DNA of 64,000 nucleotides from positions 186,001 to 250,000 of the forward strand of contig CAIQCB010000057.1 in NCBI GenBank assembly GCA_903870245.1, given 5' to 3'. A program made the translations under genes and the position numbers. Shown piece by piece: positions 38,595 to 48,358 of this stretch. Below the pieces are notes generated by a model, which saw only the letters and a program-made list of their open reading frames with translations, was not told where the DNA came from and did not search any database. The DNA is from an uncultured Methylocystaceae bacterium. GTDB taxonomy: Bacteria; Pseudomonadota; Alphaproteobacteria; Rhizobiales; Beijerinckiaceae. Numbering within the stretch: the stretch's first letter is position 1; each line of letters starts with the position of its first letter.

Positions 38595-40040
38595 ATGACG
38601 GCCTCGATCGCAACAAGCAAAAACTTTGATATTGACTCCGAATTCACCAAATTCATGAGCGGGATAGGACTATCGGTTGAAGATACGGGCGGAAAGATCG
38701 TATTTCTGGGTTCCGATCCAATTATTCCCAGCAGATTTCGTATCGGGGCATGTATTGCAATCCCGATGATGGGGGCGGCGGCCGGAGCGGCTACAATCTG
38801 GGCGATGCGTACCGGGCGTGGGCAGGATCTGACCCTCGATCTTCGCAAAGCGATTCATGGCGTCAATCCGATTTACAGGTTCAAGCCGACGATTAATGGC
38901 GTTCCCTATCAAATGCCCTATGCCGTCAACAATCACATGCTTTTTGATTTATATCTCACCAAAGACGGCCGCTGGGTTCTGCCCACCGGTGGCTACCCTC
39001 ACATGCTTGCCGCATGGTGTTCCCTGCTCCGTTGCTCTCCAGACAAGCTGAGCATTGCGAATGCAGTCCTCAAATGGAATGGGGAAGATCTTGATGAAGT
39101 TTCAGCCGAAAAAAACATGATTTTTGCCCTTTGCCGCTCGCGCGCGGAATGGGAGCGGCATCCCCAGGGCGAGTTTCTTTCGACGAGACCGCTTGTTGAG
39201 ATAGAGAAAATTGCTGACAGCGATCCAGTCCCATTCGGTCCTGCCGAGCGTCCTCTTTCTGGCGTCCGTGTTTTGTCGGCGACCCATGTGATTGCCGGCA
39301 ACGTGATCTCTCGTACGCTCGCCGAACAGGGCGCCGAAGTTTTACACCTGTCGCCTCCCCAGGAATTCGAACACGAAGCTCTGGTGACAGACGCCTGTGT
39401 CGGGCATCGCTCCGCATGGCTGGACCTCAAATCTGCGGATGGTAATCGACTGGGGCATGATCTTGCGGCCGGCGCTGATGTCTTTGTTGACAGCTATCGT
39501 GGCCGGTGCCTGAGCAATCTGGGCTTCTCGCCTCAGGAGTTAGCCGAGAGACGTCCCGGAATCATTTATGCTTCCGTTCGTGGTTATGGATATGATGGCC
39601 CTTGGGCAAACCGCGGGGGCTTCGACATGGAAGCGCTTTGTGTGAGTGGATATACCTTCGAGGAGGGCACTCCCGATCACCCGAGATTCCCGCCAACCAT
39701 GGTCCTGAATGATTTCATCGCCGGCTATCTCGGGGCGGCGGGCGTTACCGCCGCCTTGATCCGACGCGCGCGCGAAGGTGGGAGTTACCATGTCAAAATT
39801 TCACTGACGCGCAACGCCATGTGGTATTCGACGCTCGGTAAATTTGAACGAAATGAAGTGAATTTAGAGGGTGAGGAGCATCAGCTTCTTGCGCCCGAAA
39901 CAATCACAAGACCGACGCCCTACGGCGAACTCCACCGCCTTGCTCCGCCCGTACAGTTCTCGGAAACGCCTGGCGACTGGAAGGATGTTGTCCTGTCGGT
40001 CAGAGGGTCCTGTCGACCAGAGTGGTTACCGCGCAATTGA
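38595..40040 (+). CDS. circularly permuted class III CoA-transferase (CaiB/BaiF family), paralogue B
   Basis: 481 residues from ATG 38595 (GAGGAAC upstream). It has the same permuted order as paralogue A. First come AATIWAMRTGRGQDLTLDLR and KDGRWVLPTGGYPHML, then RPLSGVRVLSATHVIAGNVI near residue ~220. The expected catalytic Asp is in VLNDFIAGYLGAAG. A GxGxxVxxSL-type segment therefore occurs at both ends (TGRGQDLTLDL and EGGSYHVKISL), as expected for a permutation with a duplicated junction. It follows the porin by 176 bp on the same strand. A and B are clearly diverged from each other and may form a heteromer. Confidence 0.85.
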   Translation: MTASIATSKNFDIDSEFTKFMSGIGLSVEDTGGKIVFLGSDPIIPSRFRIGACIAIPMMGAAAGAATIWAMRTGRGQDLTLDLRKAIHGVNPIYRFKPTINGVPYQMPYAVNNHMLFDLYLTKDGRWVLPTGGYPHMLAAWCSLLRCSPDKLSIANAVLKWNGEDLDEVSAEKNMIFALCRSRAEWERHPQGEFLSTRPLVEIEKIADSDPVPFGPAERPLSGVRVLSATHVIAGNVISRTLAEQGAEVLHLSPPQEFEHEALVTDACVGHRSAWLDLKSADGNRLGHDLAAGADVFVDSYRGRCLSNLGFSPQELAERRPGIIYASVRGYGYDGPWANRGGFDMEALCVSGYTFEEGTPDHPRFPPTMVLNDFIAGYLGAAGVTAALIRRAREGGSYHVKISLTRNAMWYSTLGKFERNEVNLEGEEHQLLAPETITRPTPYGELHRLAPPVQFSETPGDWKDVVLSVRGSCRPEWLPRN

Positions 40041-40300
40041 TCGCGGTCCTGGTCTGCGCCAGCCATGCTGCGACAAAGAAGCTCGCGCTCGTCAGGACCG
40101 ACCGCGCCCTATCGCGCCACTATCTTCGTTTCGATGCTGTTTCTCGGCAACAAGTATGGCTTGCGGCTCAAACGCAAGGGATTTTGGTTGTCGTTTCAAA
40201 CGCGAACCAGCGAACCGGGAATGGCATGGTGTCTCCATAAACCATTTTCGAACCCTGTTCCGCAGGATCGCCCTGCGCAAAATCATGCTACTAGGCGCTC

Positions 40301-41530
40301 ATGAGCGAGAGTAAACCGGCCTTTTCCCGTCTGAAGCAAATCCCCGCCAGTGTCTGGGCGCTGGGTCTTGTTTCGTTGTTGATGGATTTCTCTTCGGAGA
40401 TGATCCATGCGTTATTGCCCGTCTATCTTGTCGGCGCGCTGGGCGCGAGCATGGCGCAGGTTGGTCTGATTGAGGGCGTTGCCGAAGCGACGGCGTCTTT
40501 CGTCAAGGTTTTATCTGGCGCCCTCTCGGACTGGTTCGGTCATCGCAAGCTGCTCGCCCTGATCGGCTATGGCCTCGCGGCGCTGACCAAGCCGCTTTTC
40601 CCTCTGGCGCCGGACGTGACATGGGTCGCGGCGGCGCGCTTCCTCGATCGCGTCGGAAAAGGCATTCGCGGCGCGCCGCGCGACGCGCTTGTCGCCGATG
40701 TGACTCCGCCTCCCTTGCTTGGCGCCGCGTTTGGCCTCCGTCAGTCGCTCGATACGGTCGGGGCCTTTCTCGGACCGGCCATCGCCGTGTTGCTCATGTG
40801 GCTGACCGTCGACGATATTCGCACAGTCTTCTGGGCCGCGACGATCCCTGCCGGATTGGCGGTGCTGGTCCTGGCGCTAGGCGTTGAGGAGCCCGAGGCG
40901 ACCCGACCACGGAAGCCTGCGCATTTCCCGCTTCACATCGTAGAGTTACGTGGGCTTGGCGGCGGCTTCTGGTTGGTGGTTGCGGTGTCCACGCTTTTTA
41001 GTCTGGCGCGTTTTTCAGAGGCCTTTCTCATTCTCAAGGCGCAGGCGGTTGGGCTGCCGGCTATGTTTGCGCCGCTGGTGCTGGTGGCCATGAATATTGT
41101 GTATGCGTTGGCCGCCTATCCGGTCGGGGCGTTTTCGGATCGCGGCGACCGGATCACGCCGCTTGCGGCGGGCATGATCGCGCTAATTGCCGCCGATGGC
41201 GTGCTGGCGGGCGGAAACACCCTGTCGATGGTTGCGCTCGGCGTGGCGCTCTGGGGCTTGCACATGGGTTTGACCCAAGGCTTGCTGGCGGCGCTGGTCG
41301 CCGACGCTGCGCCGGCGACGCTTCGTGGCACGGCCTTTGGCGTGTTCAACCTCGCCAGCGGCGTGGCGCTGCTCGTCGCCAGTTGGGCGGCCGGCCTTTT
41401 GTGGGACATGGAGGGCGATTACGCCGCTTTCTCGGCCGGGGGCTTCTGCGCGTTTGCGGCGCTGGCCGGCCTGCTTGCGCTTCGCGGTCGTCTGGGCGGC
41501 GACACGGCGACGAAGACGCCATCCGCGTGA
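40301..41530 (+). CDS. major facilitator superfamily transporter
   Basis: 409 residues with about 12 hydrophobic segments. The MFS loop motif appears as GALSDWFGHRKLLAL, and RFLDRVGKGIRGAPRDALVA is typical of the YfkF/YhjX-like drug or solute permease group. FSSEMIHALLPVYLVGALGAS lies in TM1. The substrate is unknown. It follows paralogue B with 260 bp between them, so it may have its own promoter and could be the inner-membrane step of this locus. It converges on the TonB receptor. Confidence 0.85.
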   Translation: MSESKPAFSRLKQIPASVWALGLVSLLMDFSSEMIHALLPVYLVGALGASMAQVGLIEGVAEATASFVKVLSGALSDWFGHRKLLALIGYGLAALTKPLFPLAPDVTWVAAARFLDRVGKGIRGAPRDALVADVTPPPLLGAAFGLRQSLDTVGAFLGPAIAVLLMWLTVDDIRTVFWAATIPAGLAVLVLALGVEEPEATRPRKPAHFPLHIVELRGLGGGFWLVVAVSTLFSLARFSEAFLILKAQAVGLPAMFAPLVLVAMNIVYALAAYPVGAFSDRGDRITPLAAGMIALIAADGVLAGGNTLSMVALGVALWGLHMGLTQGLLAALVADAAPATLRGTAFGVFNLASGVALLVASWAAGLLWDMEGDYAAFSAGGFCAFAALAGLLALRGRLGGDTATKTPSA

Positions 41531-41623
41531 TTGTTGGGCGATGAAGCCTTATATCTGCGATGAATTGCGTCGCAGGACCCCTCATCCTTTCCGGCCCGCC
41601 AATTCTGTCGCTCCAGAATTATT

Positions 41624-43960
41624 CTAGAAACTCAGATTAGCAAAAAATCTCAGATTGGCGCCTGGCAGCAAAATCTGATCCTTTCGGAAAGAAACGCTGT
41701 TGCGAATGTTTTGATTGAGCAGATTGTTGCCGGTTACGCCCATCATCAATTCGCGACGACCCTGGGGATCAAGTTTGGTTTTGTAACTTATTTCGGCCTT
41801 GAGAAGATTGTAGCCGGCCGTCGGCGTCTCATAGGGCGCCACATTGTTTTGCGCGAAGGCGTGTAAAAGATTGACGCGAGCGACCCAGTTCGTATCGCGA
41901 TAAAACAATCCTCCGCCCAGTCGAACGGGAGGAATGCGCGGAACATTCCCGCCGTCGAAAAATGTCGCACGAACAACGTCGAACTGATTTTCGAAGCCGA
42001 AAACGCCGTTGTAGATCCCTGTCAGATCGTATTGGGTTTGAATTTCCGCGCCCCGGAATAGTGCGTCGCGTTGCGTATAGACGGCCTGATTGAGATCGCC
42101 GCCCTCGCCGAGCGGCGTGCACGTGCCCGCCCCGCTCTCGCAGGTCTGGCCGGTAAAGTTGCGATAAATGAAGCCGCCGAAGCTTGTGTAGTAGGCCGTC
42201 GCCTCGAAGCGGAAGGGACCGGTGACTCTTTTGAATCCTAGTTCGATTTGTTTGGCGGATTCGATGCCCAGGTTCGGATTGCCGATGTCATAGGTTCCCG
42301 TCGCTTCGTGCATGCCGCGAGACAAAAGCTCTGGAGCCTGTGGCGCGCGTTCGACATATTGCGCATTGATGCTGACGACGAGATCTTGCGGCAAATTTTG
42401 GATGACGCCAAGCGCGGCGCTTTTAGGCATGAAATTCCTGTCGCGATAGATCGTCGGCGACACATTCACCGCCTCGCAGACGGTTTCGCCCCCGGCGTTT
42501 ACCCCTTGCTGGGCGCAAGTCGGGTAGACAAAGCTGAAAAAATCCGGCGAGGAGCCGGTGATGCGCGTATTCTCGATGCGCCCGGCGATTTGCGCATGGG
42601 TCGTTGGGGTGAATTCGAAATCGCTGAATGCGAAACCGGCGACGCTGACGGTGCGGTTGGGATCGAACAGGCCGCCCTGGACCCCCGGCGCCGTCATGCG
42701 CAAGCCTGCGCCCTGAACGCCGACGGCCGTGGCGATCTTTGCGAAAGAGGCTTGATAGGGCTTCATCTGAACCTCGACTCGGCCCTCCTGCGATTTATTT
42801 GTGAAGGTTTGTTGTATGCCGTCGAAACCTCCTTCATTGGCCAGTTCATTGTGTTTGTAGTCGATCACGCCGCCCCACAGGCGAATGGCTTCGACATAAG
42901 TGGAGTCGGGTCGTAATTCCCCCTTGCCGCTGACCTTGGTTTGCCCAAGCGCAATACGAACATTATTTGCCGCCGGCTCGATACCGGGTATCCGATAGGT
43001 GCTGTCGTATTGCGTGACAGCCAGACCGAGATAGCCGTTTTCATTGATCACCGAGCCGCCAATGGAGCCGCCGCCCGATCTGTTGCTGGAGTTGGGTTGG
43101 CGTCCGCTGACTGGCGGCGCAGGGTCGGGCGGATATTGATAGGGGTAACCGGGAATGGCGTAGTTGCTGGCGCGTCTTCCGCCGATGTCGCCATGTAGCG
43201 CGATGTTTCCGGCGCTGATATCGGCGAGCGCGCCGCCCTCCATGCCGGAGTCGACCGTAGAAACCGCGCTGCGCGTCTCGACCTTCGCGCAACCATTTTC
43301 CCTATCCTGCGTCGTGGCGTTCTCGGGGCAGGGAATTGTCTCGGGAATACGGGAGTTTGTGGCGTTGACGACGCCTCCGATCGCTTGCGATCCCCATCTT
43401 AGCGTGGCCGGTCCGCGGACAACTTCGAGTTGACTGACGCCGAGGGGATCAATTGGCACGGCGTGATCTTCGCCGATCTCTGACATGCCGCTTGTGCTGA
43501 TGCCATTTTCTTGAATGCGCACGCGATAATTGTCGAGACCTCGCACCACAGGCCTGCTGGCGGCGCCCGGCGCTGTTTCCGTTCCGGTGACTCCGGGTCG
43601 CGCAAAGAGAATGTCACCGAGCTGGCCGCCGCCCGTGCGTCGTAATTCCGGGTTGGTGACGACTAACACCGTCGCATATTGGTCGGCGACAATCGGCAGG
43701 GCGCCATCCGGAACGGACGTCGCCTGCGAAGGAGCCTCATCCGGGGCTTGCGGGACTGCCTGAGCCGGTCGTCGGGGTAAGGACGGCGCTGCGATTGCTG
43801 CGACACGGGGTTTCGGCGCGGTCAGTTTTTTGATCGGGCTCGCGGATCTGACCTCGATGGTCGGCAAGGACTGTTGCGCCGCGCCAGTTGCGGGCCAGAG
43901 CCCTAACAGACATATTAAACCAATGAAATTCAAAGGCTTGTTTAACAAAGCGGCGAACAT
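41624..43960 (-). CDS. TonB-dependent receptor, ZnuD-like
   Basis: 778-residue outer-membrane receptor. The signal peptide (FIGLICLLGLWPATGAAQQ) is followed by the Ton-box-like LPTIEVRS. A Pro/Ala linker leads to the plug (GGQLGDILFARPGVTGTE, SRPVVRGLDNYRVRIQENG, DHAVPIDPLGVSQLEVVRGP) and a 22-strand barrel. Plug motifs and the C-terminal SFRKDQILLPGANLRFFAN follow the ZnuD zinc/heme receptor pattern. Loop cysteine pairs such as CPENATTQDRENGC may form surface disulfides. A Zur-like operator lies 14 bp upstream of the start, which supports zinc as the ligand. Copper or a metallophore remains possible. Confidence 0.88.
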   Translation of the reverse strand: MFAALLNKPLNFIGLICLLGLWPATGAAQQSLPTIEVRSASPIKKLTAPKPRVAAIAAPSLPRRPAQAVPQAPDEAPSQATSVPDGALPIVADQYATVLVVTNPELRRTGGGQLGDILFARPGVTGTETAPGAASRPVVRGLDNYRVRIQENGISTSGMSEIGEDHAVPIDPLGVSQLEVVRGPATLRWGSQAIGGVVNATNSRIPETIPCPENATTQDRENGCAKVETRSAVSTVDSGMEGGALADISAGNIALHGDIGGRRASNYAIPGYPYQYPPDPAPPVSGRQPNSSNRSGGGSIGGSVINENGYLGLAVTQYDSTYRIPGIEPAANNVRIALGQTKVSGKGELRPDSTYVEAIRLWGGVIDYKHNELANEGGFDGIQQTFTNKSQEGRVEVQMKPYQASFAKIATAVGVQGAGLRMTAPGVQGGLFDPNRTVSVAGFAFSDFEFTPTTHAQIAGRIENTRITGSSPDFFSFVYPTCAQQGVNAGGETVCEAVNVSPTIYRDRNFMPKSAALGVIQNLPQDLVVSINAQYVERAPQAPELLSRGMHEATGTYDIGNPNLGIESAKQIELGFKRVTGPFRFEATAYYTSFGGFIYRNFTGQTCESGAGTCTPLGEGGDLNQAVYTQRDALFRGAEIQTQYDLTGIYNGVFGFENQFDVVRATFFDGGNVPRIPPVRLGGGLFYRDTNWVARVNLLHAFAQNNVAPYETPTAGYNLLKAEISYKTKLDPQGRRELMMGVTGNNLLNQNIRNSVSFRKDQILLPGANLRFFANLSF

Positions 43961-44211
43961 GTCGGGGTTCTCAAGAAATGTTATAATATAACACTACCAC
44001 CATCTGTCGGAATTGGAACCCCAGAGGCTATGGAGAAAATTAATAGGATGAATGGTGTGACCTTCTTGCCTCACCACCTACTCGCCGCAGATCATCAATT
44101 CCTCGGGTTGACTGAGATTGATTGATGAAACCTCAAGTTTAGTTCTGGCGGGCGCCGCGAGCATCGCCAAAGCTGAGACATAAGCATATTTAAGGGGAGC
44201 GGGAGGCCATC
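43961..44211. other. divergent region between the TonB receptor and the sdh operon
   Basis: Besides the Zur-like site at 43975-43997, the rest is moderately AT-rich and carries no recognisable gene. The sdh promoter is probably within the last ~100 bp, but I cannot place -35 and -10 with confidence. Confidence 0.5.
43975..43997 (-). promoter_or_regulatory. Zur-like operator of the TonB receptor gene
   Basis: On the plus strand GAAATGTTATA is followed by A and TATAACACTAC. The core GTTATA-A-TATAAC (43980-43992) is a perfect inverted repeat and the left arm matches the Zur consensus fully. The arrangement closely follows the known E. coli znu operator. It covers the likely -10 region of the minus-strand receptor gene. 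Confidence 0.7.
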
Positions 44212-44268
44212 ATGTCAGTTGATGTTGCGGCGCCACAATATTTGAATTATCCCTTGGGAGGCGATTGA
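44212..44268 (+). CDS. 18-codon leader ORF upstream of sdhC
   Basis: ATG 44212 to TGA 44268 encodes MSVDVAAPQYLNYPLGGD. A near-perfect Shine-Dalgarno GGGAGG (44201-44206) sits 5 nt before the ATG, better than that of sdhC itself. It ends 31 nt before sdhC. It may be a real leader peptide coupling translation to sdhC, or a chance ORF. Confidence 0.35.
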   Translation: MSVDVAAPQYLNYPLGGD

Positions 44269-44299
44269 GAAAAATATTCGCCGCCAGAGGGGTATGGCC

Positions 44300-44722
44300 A
44301 TGGACAGTTCAGGCTCGGCCAACGCCGATTCCGATCCGCACGGCGCGCAGCGGCCCCTGTCGCCGCATTTGTCGGTTTATCGACCGATGATGACGATGAT
44401 GATGTCGATCGCCCATCGCATCACCGGAGCCGGTCTCTATGTCGCCATGGCCTTGCTGACCCTTTTGTTCATCGGCGTCGGGATGGGGGGCGCCTTTTAT
44501 GCGGCGTTCGGATGGCTCGGGTCGAGCGCCATTGGCGGGCTGCTTGTGTTTCTGATCACCTGGGCGATCTATCACCATTTGCTGGGCGGCGTGCGTCACT
44601 TCCTCTGGGATCGAGGCCTTTACATGGACCCGAAAGGCCGGGAAGCATTGGCGATTGGCACGTTAGTGGGTGGCGTCGGGCTGACTGTCCTGACATGGAT
44701 CGCCAAATCGCTGGCGGGCTGA
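44300..44722 (+). CDS. sdhC: succinate dehydrogenase cytochrome b556 subunit
   Basis: 140 residues with three membrane helices. It opens with RPLSPHLSVYRP, the SdhC start motif. SIAHRITGAGLYVAMALL is helix 1. HHLLGGVRHFLWD holds the heme-b ligand His and quinone-site residues. I chose ATG 44300, 7 nt after AGAGGGG. ATG 44294 is only 1 nt from that site. It is the first structural gene of sdhCDAB. Confidence 0.93.
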   Translation: MDSSGSANADSDPHGAQRPLSPHLSVYRPMMTMMMSIAHRITGAGLYVAMALLTLLFIGVGMGGAFYAAFGWLGSSAIGGLLVFLITWAIYHHLLGGVRHFLWDRGLYMDPKGREALAIGTLVGGVGLTVLTWIAKSLAG

Positions 44723-44734
44723 ACGGGAGAAGCC

Positions 44735-45130
44735 ATGTCGACGCCGACACATTTCAAAAGCGGCCGTGAGGGTCGGGGCGCGGCCTTTGTCGCAGACCAT
44801 CATGGCTCGGAGCATGCCCGCTTCATGCGGTTAACCTCTTATGCGCTGGCCCCGCTGGGCATTCTGGCGGTCTGGTACCTGGCCGGCGTCGTCGGTCTTT
44901 CCGCCGATGGCGTGCGCGCCGCAATCGGTCGACCTTTTCCTGCGCTGACCCTCATCGCCTTTGGTGTGATTGGCATGATTCACGCCCGCGAAGGCATGAA
45001 CGAGATCATCCTCGACTATGTGCATGATCCGGCGTTGAAGGATAAAGCTTTGCGCGCCAATCAATGGGCGGCGAGGGCGATCGCCGCTCTCTGGACACTG
45101 GCTCTCATGTTGATCGCAGCGCCCAGGTGA
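44735..45130 (+). CDS. sdhD: succinate dehydrogenase membrane anchor subunit
   Basis: 131 residues with three hydrophobic helices ([38 protein letters not shown] and a final one ending LMLIAAPR). The segment [12 protein letters not shown] at the start and [16 protein letters not shown] with the conserved His fit SdhD. It starts 12 nt after sdhC with GGGAGAA upstream. Together SdhC and SdhD hold heme b and bind ubiquinone. Confidence 0.9.
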   Translation: MSTPTHFKSGREGRGAAFVADHHGSEHARFMRLTSYALAPLGILAVWYLAGVVGLSADGVRAAIGRPFPALTLIAFGVIGMIHAREGMNEIILDYVHDPALKDKALRANQWAARAIAALWTLALMLIAAPR

Positions 45131-45179
45131 CAGGGCTTCTGCGCGCCGCGATCCACCAACGATAAAAAAGGCTGTGAGA

Positions 45180-47012
45180 ATGGTTGCGACTGGCGCTGCA
45201 TCATCCTTCTCGATAGGCGGCCGGGCCTATCCGATCACCGATCATACTTTCGATGTGGTTGTCGTCGGCGCCGGCGGCGCGGGGTTGCGCGCGGTAGTTG
45301 GTTGCGCAAAGGCCGGGCTGTCTGTCGCCTGCGTCACCAAGGTTTTTCCAACGCGTTCGCATACGGTCGCGGCGCAGGGCGGCGTCGCCGCTGCGCTGGG
45401 CAACATGGGCCCGGACGACTGGAAATGGCACATGTACGATACGGTCAAGGGCTCCGACTGGCTCGGCGACCAGGATGCGATCGAATATCTCTGCCGTAAT
45501 GCGCCGCAGGCGGTTTACGAGCTGGAGCACTGGGGCGTGCCTTTCTCGCGCACATCAGAGGGCAAGATCTACCAACGCCCGTTCGGCGGCATGACAACTG
45601 ATTTCGGAAAAGGTCCGCCGGCGCAACGCACCTGCGCCGCCGCCGACCGCACCGGCCACGCCATGCTCCACACCATGTACGGTCAGGCGCTGAAACACGA
45701 GACCAAATTCTTCATAGAATATTTCGCGATCGATTTGATTATGGACGCAGCCGGCGCCTGTCGCGGCGTGGTTTGCCTCAAACTGGACGATGGCACGATC
45801 CATCGTTTTCGCGCTGGCCTCACCGTATTGGCCACCGGCGGCTATGGCCGCGCCTATCTCTCCGCCACCTCCGCGCATACCTGCACAGGCGACGGCGGCG
45901 GCATGGTGCTGCGCGCCGGCCTGCCCTTACAGGATATGGAATTCGTGCAGTTCCATCCGACCGGCATTTATGGCGCCGGATGTCTGATCACCGAGGGCGC
46001 GCGCGGCGAGGGCGGCTATCTCACCAACAGCGAGGGCGAACGCTTCATGGAGCGCTATGCGCCGTCAGTGAAGGATCTCGCGCCCCGTGACATGGTTTCG
46101 CGCGCCATCACCATGGAAGTGCGCGAGGGCAGGGGCGTCGGCAAGAAGAAAGATCACGCCTTCCTGCATCTGGAACATCTCGATCCGGCGATCCTCGCCG
46201 AACGTCTGCCGGGCATTTCCGAAAGCGCAAGGGTATTTGCGGGCGTCGACGTGACGCGTCAGCCGATCCCGATCCTTCCCACTGTCCATTACAACATGGG
46301 CGGTATACCGACGAATTATCATGGCGAGGTCTTGCGCAAGATCGACGGCGATCCCGACGCAGTGGTCCCGGGACTGATGGCGATTGGCGAAGCGGCCTGT
46401 GTCTCGGTGCATGGCGCGAACCGTCTGGGGTCAAATTCTTTGATCGACCTTGTGGTGTTTGGCCGCGCCGCCGGGCAGCGCGCCGCTGAACTGGTGAAGC
46501 CCGGCGCAACGCAGCCCGAACTGCCGGCCGATTCGGCGCAATTGTCGCTGTCGCGCCTCGATCGCTTCCTTCACGCCAATGGCGACACTGGCGCGGCGAC
46601 ACTGCGCGACCGCATGCAACGGACCATGCAATCGCATTGCGCGGTCTATCGCACAGGCGAGGTGCTCGACGAGGGCGTCTCCGGCATCAACGACGTCTGG
46701 CGCGCCGGCGTAAACATCAAGATCAGCGACCGCTCGCTGATCTGGAACTCCGATCTCATCGAAACGCTCGAATACGACAATCTGATCGTGCAGGCGGTTG
46801 TGACGATGGAATCGGCGGCGAATCGCAAGGAGTCTCGCGGGGCGCACGCCCGTGAGGATTTCCCGGCGCGCGACGACGCCAACTGGATGAAACATACTTT
46901 AGCGACCATCGACGGCGAGAAGAAATCAACCGCAATCGATTATCGCCCGGTGCACAGCTATACGATGACGAACGAGGTCGCCTACATCGAGCCGAAGGCG
47001 CGGGTGTATTAA
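45180..47012 (+). CDS. sdhA: succinate dehydrogenase flavoprotein subunit
   Basis: 610 residues from ATG 45180. The FAD Rossmann motif is [13 protein letters not shown]. The covalent FAD histidine is H61 in [19 protein letters not shown]. Substrate and catalytic residues lie in [20 protein letters not shown] and the [20 protein letters not shown] block. Length is normal. The chain ends [18 protein letters not shown] 6 bp upstream is possible but ATG is preferred. The subunit oxidises succinate and passes electrons to SdhB. Confidence 0.97.
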   Translation: MVATGAASSFSIGGRAYPITDHTFDVVVVGAGGAGLRAVVGCAKAGLSVACVTKVFPTRSHTVAAQGGVAAALGNMGPDDWKWHMYDTVKGSDWLGDQDAIEYLCRNAPQAVYELEHWGVPFSRTSEGKIYQRPFGGMTTDFGKGPPAQRTCAAADRTGHAMLHTMYGQALKHETKFFIEYFAIDLIMDAAGACRGVVCLKLDDGTIHRFRAGLTVLATGGYGRAYLSATSAHTCTGDGGGMVLRAGLPLQDMEFVQFHPTGIYGAGCLITEGARGEGGYLTNSEGERFMERYAPSVKDLAPRDMVSRAITMEVREGRGVGKKKDHAFLHLEHLDPAILAERLPGISESARVFAGVDVTRQPIPILPTVHYNMGGIPTNYHGEVLRKIDGDPDAVVPGLMAIGEAACVSVHGANRLGSNSLIDLVVFGRAAGQRAAELVKPGATQPELPADSAQLSLSRLDRFLHANGDTGAATLRDRMQRTMQSHCAVYRTGEVLDEGVSGINDVWRAGVNIKISDRSLIWNSDLIETLEYDNLIVQAVVTMESAANRKESRGAHAREDFPARDDANWMKHTLATIDGEKKSTAIDYRPVHSYTMTNEVAYIEPKARVY

Positions 47013-47060
47013 TTGGCTTAAGACACCGGTCAAGAAGGCCACCAGAGCGGATACAAAAAG

Positions 47061-47834
47061 ATGGTCGAATTCACCCTTCCGAAAAACTCCGTCATTGCCG
47101 AAGGCAAGATTTGGCCGAAGCCGGAGGGCGCGACGGCGCTGCGCGAATTTCGCATCTACCGCTACAATCCTGACAGCGACGCCAATCCGCGTATCGACAC
47201 CTACTACGTCGATACGCAGGATTGCGGGCCGATGGTGCTCGATGGCGTCATCTGGATCAAAAACCATATCGATCCGACCCTGACCTTCCGGCGTTCCTGT
47301 CGAGAGGGCATTTGCGGTTCCTGCTCGATGAATATCGACGGCGTCAACACCCTGGCCTGCACGCGCGGCATGGACGAGATTGAGGGCGTCATCCGCCTCT
47401 ATCCCCTGCCGCATATGGGCGTGGTGAAGGATCTTGTGCCGGACTTGACGATTTTCTACGAACAGCACGCCGCCATTGAACCCTGGCTGCACGCTGGCGC
47501 AGATCCAGAGAAAGAACGCCTGCAATCGCCACAGGACCGGGCGAAGCTTGATGGGCTTTACGAGTGCATTCTGTGCGCTTGCTGCTCCACCTCCTGCCCG
47601 AGCTATTGGTGGAATTCCGATCGCTATCTCGGTCCAGCGGCGTTGCTGCAAGCGCATCGCTGGATTTCCGACTCTCGTGACGAGGCGACCGACGAACGGC
47701 TGGATTACGTCGACGACACCTTCCGTCTCTACCGCTGCCATACAATCATGAACTGCACCAAGGCGTGCCCGAAACATCTGGAGCCGGCCAAAGCCATCGC
47801 CGATCTCAAGAATCGGGCGATCGCTCGGGCTTGA
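47061..47834 (+). CDS. sdhB: succinate dehydrogenase iron-sulfur subunit
   Basis: 257 residues. The plant-type 2Fe-2S cluster uses [17 protein letters not shown] and NTLAC. The 4Fe-4S site is [16 protein letters not shown], and the 3Fe-4S site lies around [20 protein letters not shown]. All expected cysteines are present. It is 48 bp after sdhA and completes the operon. With icd interrupted upstream, SDH may still serve the oxidative branch through other carbon entry points. Confidence 0.96.
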   Translation: MVEFTLPKNSVIAEGKIWPKPEGATALREFRIYRYNPDSDANPRIDTYYVDTQDCGPMVLDGVIWIKNHIDPTLTFRRSCREGICGSCSMNIDGVNTLACTRGMDEIEGVIRLYPLPHMGVVKDLVPDLTIFYEQHAAIEPWLHAGADPEKERLQSPQDRAKLDGLYECILCACCSTSCPSYWWNSDRYLGPAALLQAHRWISDSRDEATDERLDYVDDTFRLYRCHTIMNCTKACPKHLEPAKAIADLKNRAIARA

Positions 47835-47940
47835 TAAATCATATCCTGTCATGTGTCCGAGCCCGATGTCGCGTCTTTGCCTTGATCCTGCCGCGTCCGC
47901 GTTTTAGGAGGGCCTTGACGATTTAAGGGAGAGGTCAGCC

Positions 47941-48318
47941 ATGCGTCAGGATGCCGGACGTTTTCTCGGTTTTCTCTCGGGTTTTGTTCTTGTGGCGGCT
48001 ATCGCGTCGACTTCCTCGCGCGCCCAGGAATTGCAACTCGATCCCCATGCTTTCGACGCCCCGACCGCCGTCAAATCGACGGGCAAAAAGGCGAGGGGCG
48101 CCGTCGCCCCGTCCAATCCTGCCGTCGGCTCGCAGCAGCCGCAGCAGGGCGCCAAGCCAAGACCGGATCGCCAGTTTGGCGAGCTTGAAGGCTGGTCGCC
48201 CGGCAAAGAGCCGCCAAAGCCCAAGGATGCGCCCAATACAGGGAAGTCGAGCGGTGGCGAGTCCATGCCCGTGAAAATGACGCCCGGCGGCAACATGGGC
48301 ACGGGATTTACTTTCTAG
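47941..48318 (+). CDS. small secreted proline-rich protein, unknown function
   Basis: 125 residues. The signal peptide (FLGFLSGFVLVAAIASTSSRA, cleaved near residue 29) is followed by a low-complexity region rich in Pro, Lys, Gly and Gln, such as RPDRQFGELEGWSPGKEPP. No cysteines, domain or membrane anchor are visible. It lies between sdhB and asd on the same strand. I cannot assign a family. Confidence 0.65.
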   Translation: MRQDAGRFLGFLSGFVLVAAIASTSSRAQELQLDPHAFDAPTAVKSTGKKARGAVAPSNPAVGSQQPQQGAKPRPDRQFGELEGWSPGKEPPKPKDAPNTGKSSGGESMPVKMTPGGNMGTGFTF

Positions 48319-48358
48319 ATCATCGTCGCGCCGGCAACTAACCGGCTGGAGATCAATT

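Noticed and set aside
40041-40300. Small ORFs after CoA-transferase B, considered as a transposase remnant
   Set aside because: None of the frames gives a recognisable transposase motif or a proper start site.
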